Shown piece by piece: positions 44,485 to 54,410 of a stretch of DNA of 64,000 nucleotides. Location of the stretch: assembly GCA_964597045.1 (NCBI GenBank), contig CAZQWE010000004.1, positions 195,122 through 259,121 on the forward strand. Direction: 5' to 3'. The stretch's first letter is position 1, and the number at the start of each line of letters is the position of its first letter. The notes under the pieces were generated by a model. The model had not been told where the DNA came from, did no database searches, and saw only the letters and a program-made list of their open reading frames with translations. This stretch comes from UBA9655 sp964597045. Lineage in GTDB: Bacteria; Pseudomonadota; Alphaproteobacteria; UBA9655. A program made the position numbers and the translations under genes.

Positions 44485-44637
44485 TTATAAGGTCGTCTCA
44501 CAATCCGGTTTAGGGTATTTCCCCGGGTATGTAATCTCCGTACCTTCCTCTAACTTTGGGACTCTTTTTAATCCACATCCAACGAGAGAAAAACTTGCGA
44601 ACAATAAAACATATATTGCAATTTTCGGATTTTTCAT
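44485..44637 (-). CDS. LptM/YifL-like small lipoprotein
   Basis: This is a 50-residue protein. A signal peptide with lipobox FSLVGC (Cys21) is followed at once by GLKRVPKLEEG and TYPGKYPKPD. A short lipoprotein beginning CGxKGxLxxP and rich in Pro/Tyr is typical of LptM, which aids LptD maturation, and of the lipoprotein that sits near tlpA and lysA in alphaproteobacteria. It is divergent from the TlpA-like gene (59 bp apart), which supports this. lysA is not present downstream. The function is inferred from family and context. Confidence 0.75.
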   Translation of the reverse strand: MKNPKIAIYVLLFASFSLVGCGLKRVPKLEEGTEITYPGKYPKPDCETTL

Positions 44638-44696
44638 CTTTAATCTCATTTAATATTTCATTTGTGCTGAGTATACTCAAAAATGAGGAGAATGAT

Positions 44697-45254
44697 ATGT
44701 CTTTTTGGAAAAAGAAAGATAATTTAATTATTACAGGATTTGTGGCCGCATTCTTTGTTGGCTTATTCGTGTGGTATGATTTCTGTTGCCTAAATGCTTC
44801 ATTCTTTTCTTCAAAGGCTGAAGATCCATATTCCGTATCTTTTGTTGATCAAAATGATCAAAAAATATCGTTAGCTCAATTCAAAGGCAAACCCGTCATT
44901 GTTTACGTGTGGGCAACTTGGTGCCCAAGTTGCGTAAAAAAAATGGGAACTCTCAATAGCTTTGCGGGAAAGTTTGAAGCTTTAGGCGGAAAGGTTGTAC
45001 CTATCTCACAAGATAAGGGTGGGGTCTCTACGGTTCGCTCCTATTTCGCACGTCACGATTATAAGAACCTCGGCATTTACGTTGAGCCAACAGGCAGTAT
45101 TACAGGAGCCCTTAAGATAACGGGGCTGCCAACTGCGATCTTTATTGATGCTCAAGGTAAGGAAGTGGGCAGATTCGCCGGCGGAGTTGATTGGGAAAGC
45201 GATAAGATCGCTGACTTGGTTCAACAATACTTTGGATTAAGTCTATCTAAATAG
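44697..45254 (+). CDS. tlpA: TlpA-like membrane-anchored thiol:disulfide oxidoreductase
   Basis: ATG 44697 with a perfect GAGGAG site gives a protein of 185 aa. One N-terminal membrane anchor (IITGFVAAFFVGLFVWYDF) precedes a thioredoxin fold whose active site is WATWCPSC. The cis-Pro is in TGLPTAIFID. TlpA/ResA-like proteins reduce cysteines in the periplasm, often for cytochrome assembly. The frame extends back to 44556 but that part is antisense to the small lipoprotein gene. It is 11 bp upstream of the mutase gene. Confidence 0.9.
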   Translation: MSFWKKKDNLIITGFVAAFFVGLFVWYDFCCLNASFFSSKAEDPYSVSFVDQNDQKISLAQFKGKPVIVYVWATWCPSCVKKMGTLNSFAGKFEALGGKVVPISQDKGGVSTVRSYFARHDYKNLGIYVEPTGSITGALKITGLPTAIFIDAQGKEVGRFAGGVDWESDKIADLVQQYFGLSLSK

Positions 45255-45265
45255 AAGGGTTTCCC

Positions 45266-47401
45266 ATGACGAGGGAGGAATGGGAAAAACTTGTAGAAAA
45301 AGAGCTTAAAGGAAAATCAGCCGAAAAGCTTATTTTGCATACACCCGAAGGTATTGATCTTAAATCCCTCTATACAAAAAAAGATTTAGAAGGACTGGAA
45401 TTTGTGTCAAGCTTTCCAGGCCTTTATCCCTTTGTTCGTGGTCCTAAAGCAACCATGTATGTGGGCAAACCCTGGACTCTTCGCCAATACGCAGGCTTTT
45501 CTACAGCAGAAAAGACCAATGCCTTTTACCGAGATAATTTAAAGGCTGGACAACATGGTCTGTCCGTTGCCTTTGATTTACCCACCCACAGGGGATATGA
45601 CTCAGATCATCCACGCGTACAGGGCGATGTCGGCAAAGCTGGCGTTGCCATTGATACCGTCGAAGATATGAAAATTCTATTTGAGGGTATTCCCTTAAAG
45701 GAAATGAGTGTTTCCATGACTATGAATGGAGCCGTCATTCCCATTATGGCAGCTTTTATTGTAGCCGCTGAAGAGCAGGGGACGAAAGTAGAAGACCTTC
45801 GAGGTACCATCCAAAACGATATCCTCAAGGAATTTATGGTGCGAAATACTTATATTTATCCACCGGAGCCCAGCATGAGACTTGTTGCAGATATTATTGA
45901 CTATACGGCAAAGCACATGCCTTTGTTTAATTCAATTTCTATATCTGGCTATCATATGCATGAAGCAGGAGCCACAGCGGTTCAGGAGCTGGGATTTACA
46001 TTGGCTGATGGACTTGAATACGTTCGGGCTGCCCTAAATCGTGGTTTGAAAATTGATGATTTTGCACCGAGGCTTTCCTTTTTCTTTGGGATTGGTATGA
46101 ACTTCTTTATGGAGATCGCAAAACTACGGGCTGCGCGCCTGTTGTGGGCAGAGTTGATTCAGAAGTTCAACCCGAAAGATCCAAAGAGCTTCATGCTCAG
46201 AACCCATTGTCAAACATCAGGCGTGAGCCTTGCTGCTCAAGATCCCTTAAACAATATTGTTCGGACAACAATTGAAGCTCTTGCCGCCGTCCTTGGAGGA
46301 ACTCAATCCTTACATACAAATTCTTATGACGAAGCCGTTGCTCTCCCAACACCACGATCCGCTAGAGTCGCCCGTAATACACAGCTCATTATCGCAGAAG
46401 AAACGGGTATACCTCATGTCATTGATCCCTTAGGGGGAAGCTTTTACATTGAATCCTTAACCCATAGTTTAAAGCAACATGCGAAGACTCTCATTGATGA
46501 GGTCGAATCCTTAGGCGGGATGACAAAAGCCATTGCGCTAGGGATGCCTAAACTTCAAATTGAAGACTCCGCAGCAAAGAGACAAGCAAGGCTTGACCTT
46601 GGCCAGGAAGTTATTGTGGGTGTTAACAAATATACGATTGATGAGGAACCCGTTGATTTTCTTGATATTGATGCATCTGAGGTTAGAAATAAGCAAATTC
46701 AAAGACTACAAGACGTCAAAAAGAGAAGAGACATTACCAAGGTTCAAACCATCTTGAAAAAGCTTACTGAAGCCGCAAGTGATAACACTATCAACATAAT
46801 GCCACTGGCAATTGATGCGATGCGTGCCAGAGCCACCATTGGAGAAGTCTCAGATGCACTTGCAAAAGTATTTACCAGGTACAAAGCACCAACCCATATG
46901 ATCCAGGGCGTTTATGGCTCACTCTATGCTTCTGTTAAGGGGGATCAAATTGAATCCTTAAGAAAGCGGGTCGATGACTATGCGAAGTCCGAAGGGAGAC
47001 GTCCACGTCTTTTAGTAGCTAAACTTGGTCAAGATGGACACGATCGTGGTGCAAAAATCATTGCAACCGCTTTTGCTGATTTAGGCTTTGATGTAGATAT
47101 AGGCCCGCTTTTTCAAACACCAGAAGAGGTGGCGAAGCAAGCGATTGAAAATGATGTCCATATCCTGGGTCTTTCGACACAAGCGGGAGGCCACCGCATC
47201 CTTGTTCCTCAAACAATTGAAAATTTGAGGAAAGAAGGAGCAGGGGATATACTTGTCATTTGCGGTGGAGTGATTCCTACACAGGATCATAAGGCGCTAA
47301 TGGCTGCAGGTGTTTCGGCCATTTTTGGGCCGGGGACTTCTATTCTAGATGCTGCTGCTAAGGTTATGGATCTTTTAATATTTAATCACCACTCAAAGTG
47401 A
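45266..47401 (+). CDS. scpA: Methylmalonyl-CoA mutase, large (catalytic) subunit
   Basis: This is an adenosylcobalamin-dependent mutase interconverting (R)-methylmalonyl-CoA and succinyl-CoA. The TIM-barrel part has LRQYAGFSTAEKTNAFYRDN, GLSVAFDLPTHRGYDSDHPR, TMNGAVIP and HCQTSGVSLAAQDP. The C-terminal B12-binding domain carries the base-off His in LGQDGHDRGAK (DxHxxG), then STQAGGHRILVP and ICGGVIP. Length 711 aa matches the active subunit. No small subunit or MeaB chaperone is adjacent. It implies propionate or odd-chain breakdown and a need for cobalamin. It overlaps the convergent ppk by 20 bp. Confidence 0.97.
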   Translation: MTREEWEKLVEKELKGKSAEKLILHTPEGIDLKSLYTKKDLEGLEFVSSFPGLYPFVRGPKATMYVGKPWTLRQYAGFSTAEKTNAFYRDNLKAGQHGLSVAFDLPTHRGYDSDHPRVQGDVGKAGVAIDTVEDMKILFEGIPLKEMSVSMTMNGAVIPIMAAFIVAAEEQGTKVEDLRGTIQNDILKEFMVRNTYIYPPEPSMRLVADIIDYTAKHMPLFNSISISGYHMHEAGATAVQELGFTLADGLEYVRAALNRGLKIDDFAPRLSFFFGIGMNFFMEIAKLRAARLLWAELIQKFNPKDPKSFMLRTHCQTSGVSLAAQDPLNNIVRTTIEALAAVLGGTQSLHTNSYDEAVALPTPRSARVARNTQLIIAEETGIPHVIDPLGGSFYIESLTHSLKQHAKTLIDEVESLGGMTKAIALGMPKLQIEDSAAKRQARLDLGQEVIVGVNKYTIDEEPVDFLDIDASEVRNKQIQRLQDVKKRRDITKVQTILKKLTEAASDNTINIMPLAIDAMRARATIGEVSDALAKVFTRYKAPTHMIQGVYGSLYASVKGDQIESLRKRVDDYAKSEGRRPRLLVAKLGQDGHDRGAKIIATAFADLGFDVDIGPLFQTPEEVAKQAIENDVHILGLSTQAGGHRILVPQTIENLRKEGAGDILVICGGVIPTQDHKALMAAGVSAIFGPGTSILDAAAKVMDLLIFNHHSK

Positions 47402-49475
47402 GTTGCGGAACACCCTTCTTCGCTTGACCTCTTCCCGAAAGGCTAGGATTCTTCATGAAATATTCGTGAGCACTAAATCCCTTTCCAAGCTCGCCAATAT
47501 GCGCATAGACACCTTTTTCATCGAGTATCCAACTTTGAGCTTTGTCTTTTAAGTAAGCGATCATAATCTGATTCAGGATTTGTTCCTTAACTGTTTGATT
47601 TTCAATAGAGATGAGTGTTTCAAAACGCCAATCAAGGTTTCTGGGCATCCAATCGGCAGACGTAATAAATACCTTTGCTTGAGGGGAGGGAAGTGCCATT
47701 CCATTTCCAAAACACACGATTCGTGAATGCTCTAAAAATCGACCAACAATGCTTTTGACACGGATGTTTTCTGAAAGCCCTTTAACACCAGGACACAAGC
47801 AGCAAATACCACGAATAATCAAATCAATAGACACACCCGCACAGGAAGCTTCATAAAGCAAATCAATGATTTTCTCATCAACAATGGCATTCATTTTAGC
47901 CCAAATGAATGCAGGCTCACCGTTCTTAGCAGCATTCATTTCATTCGTAATGAGTTCAGACAGGGAATCGCGTAACGTAATAGGCGCGTAAGAAATCTTC
48001 TTAAGTTTCCTGGGATGAGCATAACCCGTTAAGTAATTGAAAACTTTTGACGCTTCTTCACCTAATTCAGGATCAGCTGTAAACAAAGATAAATCATCAT
48101 AGACTCTGGCTGTTTCAGGATCATAGTTTCCAGTTGCAAGATGAGTATAGATTTTGAGACCGGTCTCCTCACGACGCGTCACAAGTGAGATCTTTCCATG
48201 GGTTTTATACCCCAATATTCCATAAAGAACCATCACGCCAGCTCGTTCCAGATCTTGTGCCCACTGAAGGTTCGCTTGCTCATCAAACCGTGCTTTGATT
48301 TCAACCACAGCTGTCACACTTTTTCCATTATCTGCAGCTTCAATGAGGGCTGCTATAATGGGAGAGTTATTAGAGGTTCTGTAAAGGGTTTGCTTTATAG
48401 AAACCACATTTGGATCACGAGCGGCATGTTTTAAGAACTGTACTACTACATCAAAGCTTTCATAAGGGTGATGAACGAGTAAATCCTTATTCTCAATTGC
48501 TGCAAAGATATTCCCGCCGAATTCTCGAATGCGCTCTGGGAATCTCTCATTATAAGGTTGAAACCTCAAATCACTCCGATGGGATCCAACCAATTGTTCG
48601 AGTCCATCCAAACCCAACATACCATCCACAACCATGACATCACCAATATCCAGGTTTAAATTCTCCTCAACAAACTTTTGGAGTTGGCCTGGCATATGGG
48701 AATCAATGGTGAGCAGAATGACGGCGCCGCGCTTGCGCTTCTTTAAAGCCACTTCAAAAAGACGGACGAAGTCCTCAGACTCCTCATGAATTTCAACTTC
48801 GCTATCTCTGAGAACCCGAAAACATCCATGGGATTTTATATGAAATCTGGGGAATAAATCCTTGATATTAGCCAGGATCACATCTTCAGCAATAATATAT
48901 CTCTCCGATTTGCCTGGAATAGCAATGAAGCGTTGGATTTGAGAAGGTATAGGGATCAACGCTTTCATTTCTTTTCCACTTTTATCTTCAAGCTCTAAAG
49001 CAATTGCAAGGCCCATATTAGGAATGAAAGGGAAGGGGTGAGCTGGATCAACAGCCAGTGGTGTAAGAATCGGCAACAGATTATGTTCAAAATAGTTCTT
49101 AAGCCATTCCTCATCCTTATTTTTGAGCTCATTTCTGGTGACGATTTTGAAATGTTGCGCCCTCAATTCCTTTTTTAGGTTTGATAATTGAATCTGCTGA
49201 TTTTTGATTAAGTTTGAGGTTCTTTCATAAATGGCCTTCAATAATTCTACAAGATTCTGCCCTCCATGACGTGTGACATCGAGACCCGCATCTAACTGGT
49301 TTTTTAGTCCTGCCACACGAACCATATAAAACTCATCAAGGTTCTTCGCAGAAATGGCAATGAACTTAAGGCGTTCTAGTAATGGAATTGATTCGTTATA
49401 GGATTGTGCAAGGACACGCTCATTAAAAGCAAGCCATGAAAGTTCACGGTCAAAATAAATGGGCTCGATCTTCAC
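47382..49475 (-). CDS. ppk1: Polyphosphate kinase 1
   Basis: PPK1 reversibly makes polyphosphate from ATP. FDRELSWLAFNERVLAQ opens the N domain. DLLVHHPYESFDVVVQFL, IKQTLYRTSNNSPI, and YTHLATGNYDPETARVYDDL (with the autophosphorylated His) cover the catalytic PLD-like domains. Start GTG 49475 has GAGG 7 bp upstream. 697 aa is normal. In alphaproteobacteria ppk usually follows hda. Here hda lies separately at 60613. Confidence 0.96.
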   Translation of the reverse strand: MKIEPIYFDRELSWLAFNERVLAQSYNESIPLLERLKFIAISAKNLDEFYMVRVAGLKNQLDAGLDVTRHGGQNLVELLKAIYERTSNLIKNQQIQLSNLKKELRAQHFKIVTRNELKNKDEEWLKNYFEHNLLPILTPLAVDPAHPFPFIPNMGLAIALELEDKSGKEMKALIPIPSQIQRFIAIPGKSERYIIAEDVILANIKDLFPRFHIKSHGCFRVLRDSEVEIHEESEDFVRLFEVALKKRKRGAVILLTIDSHMPGQLQKFVEENLNLDIGDVMVVDGMLGLDGLEQLVGSHRSDLRFQPYNERFPERIREFGGNIFAAIENKDLLVHHPYESFDVVVQFLKHAARDPNVVSIKQTLYRTSNNSPIIAALIEAADNGKSVTAVVEIKARFDEQANLQWAQDLERAGVMVLYGILGYKTHGKISLVTRREETGLKIYTHLATGNYDPETARVYDDLSLFTADPELGEEASKVFNYLTGYAHPRKLKKISYAPITLRDSLSELITNEMNAAKNGEPAFIWAKMNAIVDEKIIDLLYEASCAGVSIDLIIRGICCLCPGVKGLSENIRVKSIVGRFLEHSRIVCFGNGMALPSPQAKVFITSADWMPRNLDWRFETLISIENQTVKEQILNQIMIAYLKDKAQSWILDEKGVYAHIGELGKGFSAHEYFMKNPSLSGRGQAKKGVPQLTLSGD

Positions 49476-49562
49476 CTTATTGCCTCGAATGAGAAGGTCT
49501 TGTTATTAAGTTTATCTAACCTTCTCTTAATTATATCATAGAAGGAAATGAATAAAAATTTA

Positions 49563-49967
49563 TTAAAATTTACAAAAGGTCTCCTTAATCAGAGAAACCT
49601 GATCACGTAAGGTTTCTTTATCATACACCTCCGTAACCCCAGAATTCCAAATCGGAGCTGGCCATGCTTGATCTGTTGTAAATCTCGCAATAACATGAAT
49701 ATGGAGCTGAGGAACAACATTCCCAAGTGCAGCAATATTAAGCTTATGAGGATTATAGATTTGCTTCATGACATGACTTGCATGTGTTATTTCATTCAAA
49801 AGAGTCATCTGATCGGCTGGCTTTAAATCAATAATTTCAACCAAACCATTTATTCGTGGAATAAGAATTATCCAAGGGAAAGCTGAATTGTGGTGGAGCC
49901 TGACCTGACACAGATCCAGATCTAAAATAAATTTTGAATCCGCTTCAAGGCGAGAATCTAGGTTCAT
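49563..49967 (-). CDS. HIT-domain nucleotide hydrolase-like protein
   Basis: This 134-residue protein has the HIT core PQLHIHVIAR followed by TTDQAWPAPIWNSG, a pattern typical of a bacterial HIT subgroup annotated as diadenosine-tetraphosphate hydrolase-like. The first His of the HxHxH signature is Gln, as in that subgroup. WIILIPRINGLVEIIDL is the conserved N-terminal sheet. GGAGG precedes the ATG. It lies 17 bp after def on the same strand. Confidence 0.87.
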   Translation of the reverse strand: MNLDSRLEADSKFILDLDLCQVRLHHNSAFPWIILIPRINGLVEIIDLKPADQMTLLNEITHASHVMKQIYNPHKLNIAALGNVVPQLHIHVIARFTTDQAWPAPIWNSGVTEVYDKETLRDQVSLIKETFCKF

Positions 49968-49984
49968 AATAGCACCCTCCAGTT

Positions 49985-50539
49985 CTAATATCTTTTCATA
50001 TCTTCCTTAATGACTTTTGTCATATACTCTTTAAAAGTATCATTATCAGGAAAAGAGACAACTTCAGCACTTTCATGATCAACAGTAAGAGTGCCTCTTA
50101 TATGATCCGTCTCATGCTGAAATACCTTTGCAGCAAAGCTTGTAAGATACGCAGAGATGATATCTTTATTCAGATCTTGATATGTAACAAGTATTGTTTC
50201 CCAACGAGGTATTTTAGTGCATTTTAAGGGGACTGAGAAACATGCCTCATAGCTTATATGCTTTTCATCACCAACTGGCTTAAAGGATGGATTGATAACA
50301 ACCCTAATGTTTTCTGTTGTTCGATCAGGTGAGTAGATAAAAATGGGTAAATTTATCCCGATTTGAGGAGCCGCAAGACCAGCTCCACCCTTTATAACTT
50401 CATTTCGAACATATAATAGCTTTTGAGCTACATTATGAGCAAGTTCCCAGTTTTCATTTGTCAAGTAAGGTGAGGGAAATCTCAAACAGGCTGAATGATG
50501 ATCATCGTGGCTTATAATTTGTAAAGGTTCATTATTCAT
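49985..50539 (-). CDS. def: Peptide deformylase with variant motif II
   Basis: PDF removes the N-formyl group from new proteins. Motif I is GAGLAAPQIG. Motif III is FQHETDHIRGTL, with both metal-binding His and the catalytic Glu. Motif II reads YEACFSVP instead of the usual EGCLSVP. The metal-binding Cys is kept but Gly to Ala and Leu to Phe place it nearer the type 3 or mitochondrial-like group. 184 aa. No fmt gene is adjacent, and a second PDF elsewhere is possible. Confidence 0.88.
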   Translation of the reverse strand: MNNEPLQIISHDDHHSACLRFPSPYLTNENWELAHNVAQKLLYVRNEVIKGGAGLAAPQIGINLPIFIYSPDRTTENIRVVINPSFKPVGDEKHISYEACFSVPLKCTKIPRWETILVTYQDLNKDIISAYLTSFAAKVFQHETDHIRGTLTVDHESAEVVSFPDNDTFKEYMTKVIKEDMKRY

Positions 50540-50708
50540 ATGATCTCTTTTAAACTATGGAGAACGGATGAACATTCCTTGTTCTCTAATAGAATCAAAT
50601 TTAATAGGAAAGAGGGTATCACTTTTGTTTTTGTAGGGAAAGAGTAAGATGAATCCATTTAACGCATAATGTATATTATGGAAAACGATAGAGGGGAATA
50701 GGGTCCAA

Positions 50709-53165
50709 TCAATTATCAATGCTCACACGGTTCCGGCCACTTTTTTTAGCCTTATAGAGAGCTTCATCTGATACGGTTACTAATTCTTCTGGAGTGTTTG
50801 CATGATCAGGATAAGAAGCAACACCAATTGACACTGTCAATGGGCCGATTTCTTTAGATTTCCACAGGAATGATAAAGCTTCAATGTCTTTCCTAAGCTG
50901 CTCAGCACGAGACAACACATCCTTCAATGAGGCCTCTGGCAGAACTAGGAGAAACTCTTCTCCACCATATCGACATACAATGTCTCCTTTACGAGATTGT
51001 GAAAGTAGCACCGCGGATATCTTTTTAATCACCATATCCCCTGCTTTGTGACCAAATGTATCGTTAATTAATTTAAAATGATCAATATCAATCATGAGAA
51101 CAGATAGAGTTCTATTATGACGTTTAGCTTGGTAAAACTCTCGCTGAATTGATTCATCAAGGAAACGTCTATTATACAAATTGGTTAAGGGATCTTTGAT
51201 AGCTTGATTTTTTAATACTTCACGCAATTTTATATTAAAAACACTTAAACTTAACTGTTTTGCAACAGTATCGTCTAAGTAATTATAATGGTTATTATCA
51301 TAGTATCCATGGATAACACTTAATAGACCGATTAGTTTATTATGTAAATACAAAGGGAAACACTGAATTGATTTTGTTTGATCACTCGTGTGCAGTGCGC
51401 ATTCAAACTTATAGTATTTGTTAATTTTTACTTTGTTTATCTCACAAGAGTGTGATTTTAAATGATGTCTTCCCCAGTGAACGTAAGGTTCAAGACGCAT
51501 CTCATCTTCATTAAACAAGAATATATTACCTGATGTTGAAGGATATAAGACCGTACAATATTTAACAATGATTGGGGCTGCGTTCCTTAAGGATGGACAG
51601 GTTTGGAGAGCATCAATCATATCTTTTATTAAAGATAGTTCATTGCTCAATTGTTTAGAATCTTTCAGTTGATTTTCGAGAAGATTCTGGGTTTGCTTAA
51701 GGATAATCGCTTGTTTTTTTGAATTAAGTCGAGAGCGAATAATAGATGCTAATAAGATTGCAAGGAATATACCGATACACACGATAAGATAGGAAAGGAT
51801 TGTTTGACGATTATTCTTAAGGAAAGCTTGAGTAGGACTAACTTCGATCCGCCAATTGAGATCATATAACTTTATATCTATGTTTTTTGATAAATCCCTG
51901 TAGCTCTTGTTTAAGACTGTTGATCCATAAATCAATTTATTATTCTCGTATAAATTTATCAAAAATCCATTATCAAACGTTGAGGAATTGAGATTTTTAT
52001 ATAAGTCATCCGTATTCATAAAACCGACAATAAATCCTTGCAGACTTGAATCACTGAATCGAGGCACACAAATAAAAATACCCTTTGAATTTGGAGCAAG
52101 TTCTTTTATAGAGCTAATCGTTACACCTTTATTAATGATTGAACGTTCGAATAATTTTTGATGATGGGTAAGCTCTTGAGAACGTATTTTTAAATTATTG
52201 TTCAAAGATACTTCATACATAATGTGTAAATTGGGATCTACCCAAACAAGAGCTTCTACCCAGGGATGTTTTCTTTTGTAAAACTCAGTTGATTTCGCCC
52301 ATAAATCTTCCGTAACGAGCCCCTTTTCTCTTGCATGAGAACTCAATTCTATAAGATCTAGAATGCTTTCTTCGATCTGATTTTCTACAGTATTCTTTAT
52401 ATTTTGACTTTCGAATTGTGTTAAGCGTGCGACACCTTCTATGTTCTCTTGGTAATCAGCTTGCCAGAGTAAAAATGTAATTCCTAAGGCAGAGAGGAAA
52501 GCAAATGCAGGAAGCGTATTGGATAAGTCCATTTCCTTAGAAATTTGAACTTTATAAATAAAGCTTGAAATTCCCAAACCTGAAATAAAAAAACCTAAAG
52601 AGGTGTGTAATGCCATCGGCATATAATTATATAAATTCTCTGTTTTAACTTGATTAATTGCATAGCCAATCACTGAAGTTGTTGATAGACAAAAGATAAT
52701 TACAATAAAGAAGATTATAAAATAATAATGAAGTATTTTCTTTTTTTTCAAAGAAAAGAAAACACAAGCCATCCCTATACTTAAAAAGCAAAGAGATGTA
52801 CTAATGCTCATTCGTCCAGGTGTGGTTTTATCAATGACAAGATAGGTCTTAAAAAATAATTCATCAATGAATAAATCAGCCTTGAAAAGATATTCCGTAA
52901 TGGTTAAGAGCGCAAATAGGGCTAATATTAATCCAAGAGTAAAGCTAACTCTTGTCCGCTCAAAATAGAGAGAAAGAAGGATTAACCCCACAAGAAGAAA
53001 ACAAATACAAGTATTAAAGACCATAAAGGTAAGACCTTCATGCACTTGAATAAAGTCACGATTGTGGGTTACCCAACCTAAAATACAGATAAATCCCAGT
53101 CCTAAACAATAAAGGCCTGAAAATATCGGTAAAAAACGATTATTAATATAATGGATGAATGTCAA
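50709..53165 (-). CDS. Membrane diguanylate cyclase (CHASE-like sensor, GAF-like, GGDEF)
   Basis: This is an 818-residue membrane signalling protein. About seven N-terminal helices precede an extracytoplasmic sensor (about 245-450), one more helix (ILSYLIVCIGIFLAILLAS), a GAF-like domain (about 520-650) and a C-terminal GGDEF domain. The active site is CRYGGEEF (GGEEF 734-738) and the inhibitory RxxD I-site is RKGD (725-728), five residues upstream. It should therefore make c-di-GMP and be feedback-inhibited. The start is TTG 53165 with GGTGGG upstream. No EAL phosphodiesterase is nearby. Confidence 0.93.
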   Translation of the reverse strand: MTFIHYINNRFLPIFSGLYCLGLGFICILGWVTHNRDFIQVHEGLTFMVFNTCICFLLVGLILLSLYFERTRVSFTLGLILALFALLTITEYLFKADLFIDELFFKTYLVIDKTTPGRMSISTSLCFLSIGMACVFFSLKKKKILHYYFIIFFIVIIFCLSTTSVIGYAINQVKTENLYNYMPMALHTSLGFFISGLGISSFIYKVQISKEMDLSNTLPAFAFLSALGITFLLWQADYQENIEGVARLTQFESQNIKNTVENQIEESILDLIELSSHAREKGLVTEDLWAKSTEFYKRKHPWVEALVWVDPNLHIMYEVSLNNNLKIRSQELTHHQKLFERSIINKGVTISSIKELAPNSKGIFICVPRFSDSSLQGFIVGFMNTDDLYKNLNSSTFDNGFLINLYENNKLIYGSTVLNKSYRDLSKNIDIKLYDLNWRIEVSPTQAFLKNNRQTILSYLIVCIGIFLAILLASIIRSRLNSKKQAIILKQTQNLLENQLKDSKQLSNELSLIKDMIDALQTCPSLRNAAPIIVKYCTVLYPSTSGNIFLFNEDEMRLEPYVHWGRHHLKSHSCEINKVKINKYYKFECALHTSDQTKSIQCFPLYLHNKLIGLLSVIHGYYDNNHYNYLDDTVAKQLSLSVFNIKLREVLKNQAIKDPLTNLYNRRFLDESIQREFYQAKRHNRTLSVLMIDIDHFKLINDTFGHKAGDMVIKKISAVLLSQSRKGDIVCRYGGEEFLLVLPEASLKDVLSRAEQLRKDIEALSFLWKSKEIGPLTVSIGVASYPDHANTPEELVTVSDEALYKAKKSGRNRVSIDN

Positions 53166-53220
53166 TGATTCCCACCCTGTTTTTTTTAAGATTATAACTA
53201 AATTCTTAATCCGTGGTTAA

Positions 53221-53949
53221 TTATGATTTAAGTTCGTACAAAGCTAATGCGGTTGCAACAGAAACGTTAAGCGTAGAAAACTCAGGATCTGTGGGTAATT
53301 TAACTATGAAATCACATTTTTCTTGTGTCAGTCTTCGCATCCCCTCACCCTCAGCTCCCATAACAAGAGCTATCTTTTCTGGCAGTTCTTCTTTTGAAAG
53401 AAGTTTTGAGCTGCTTTCATCTAACCCTATAGTCCAAAAACCGTACTCTTTTAACTCATCAAGACAACGTGATAGATTCGTAACCTTCCATATGGGAATA
53501 AGTTCAAGGGCTCCTGAAGCTGCCTTTGCTAGGACTCCACTTAAAGGGGGGGCATTTCTCTCTGTCATAATTACACCTAAAGCTCCTAAGGCTTTCGCAG
53601 TTCTTAGTATTGCGCCAACGTTATGAGGATCGGTAACTTGATCAAGAATAAGAAGCGTTCCGGATTGTCTTTTTTGTAAACTTCTTAGAGACGGCTCATT
53701 CAAAGGCCCTACTTCTAAGGCGACTCCTTGATGGACAGCTCCGTCTGGTAGGAGGCGTGAAAAAACACTGCCTTCTGTAAGTTCGACCTTACAAGATATA
53801 TTTTCTTTCGGTATCCCCATATCCTTCAAGGTAGATGAGGTCACCAGCATACGAAAGCACTTACGATTTGGGTTTAGTATTGCTGCCTTACAAGCATGAA
53901 TGCCCCATAACCATAATTTAGATGGATCTTGTTGTGGTCGCCTTGTCAT
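53221..53949 (-). CDS. rlmB: 23S rRNA 2'-O-methyltransferase RlmB (TrmH/SpoU family)
   Basis: This is a SPOUT-class methyltransferase of 242 aa. The N-terminal substrate-binding domain (LWGIHACKAAILN) is followed by the knotted domain with DPHNVGAILRTAKALGA (motif 1), LVMGAEGEGMRRLT (motif 2) and TLNVSVATALALYE (motif 3). RlmB methylates G2251 in E. coli. Its ATG shares a base with the ridA stop (TAATG), showing coupling. Confidence 0.93.
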   Translation of the reverse strand: MTRRPQQDPSKLWLWGIHACKAAILNPNRKCFRMLVTSSTLKDMGIPKENISCKVELTEGSVFSRLLPDGAVHQGVALEVGPLNEPSLRSLQKRQSGTLLILDQVTDPHNVGAILRTAKALGALGVIMTERNAPPLSGVLAKAASGALELIPIWKVTNLSRCLDELKEYGFWTIGLDESSSKLLSKEELPEKIALVMGAEGEGMRRLTQEKCDFIVKLPTDPEFSTLNVSVATALALYELKS

Positions 53950-54410
53950 TATTCTTTAACCTCAAAAATAGCGTCTATTTCTACAGGGGCACCAAAAGGA
54001 AGACTGTTCACACCCACAGCCGCTCTGGCATGCCTCCCCTGCTCTCCAAAGATAGCAACGATAAGATCGGAAGCTCCGTTAATAACTAAGGGTTGATCCT
54101 TAAAATCATCCGTTGCATTAACGAATCCGCCTAAACGTATACAACGCATTACCCGGTTGAGATCTCCCTGGCAACCCTCCTTAAGTTGAGCAAGGATATT
54201 GAGCGCACAAATCCGAGCCGCATCCCGAGCATCTGTTACATTCACCCCCTCACCTACTTTCCCCTCATATTTTAATTTTCCATTTTGAAGGGGTAGTTGG
54301 CCTGAGATATAGATAATATTGCCTGATTTTACATAAGGAACATAATTCGCAGCAGGCCTCGAAAGTAGTGGCAATTGTATGTCGAGCTCTAGAAGACGTG
54401 ATTCAATCAT
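53949..54410 (-). CDS. RidA-family enamine/imine deaminase-like protein
   Basis: This is a 153-residue protein of the longer YjgF/RidA subgroup. YVKSGNIIYISGQLP, ARICALNILAQLK, and HARAAVGVNSLPFGAPVEIDAIFE carry the conserved Arg and Glu expected for imine hydrolysis. It is coupled to rlmB by the TAATG overlap. Confidence 0.9.
   Translation of the reverse strand: MIESRLLELDIQLPLLSRPAANYVPYVKSGNIIYISGQLPLQNGKLKYEGKVGEGVNVTDARDAARICALNILAQLKEGCQGDLNRVMRCIRLGGFVNATDDFKDQPLVINGASDLIVAIFGEQGRHARAAVGVNSLPFGAPVEIDAIFEVKE

Noticed and set aside
45200..45265. Possible cobalamin riboswitch before the mutase gene
   Set aside because: The gene starts 11 bp after tlpA. There is no room for and no sign of the conserved B12-box.
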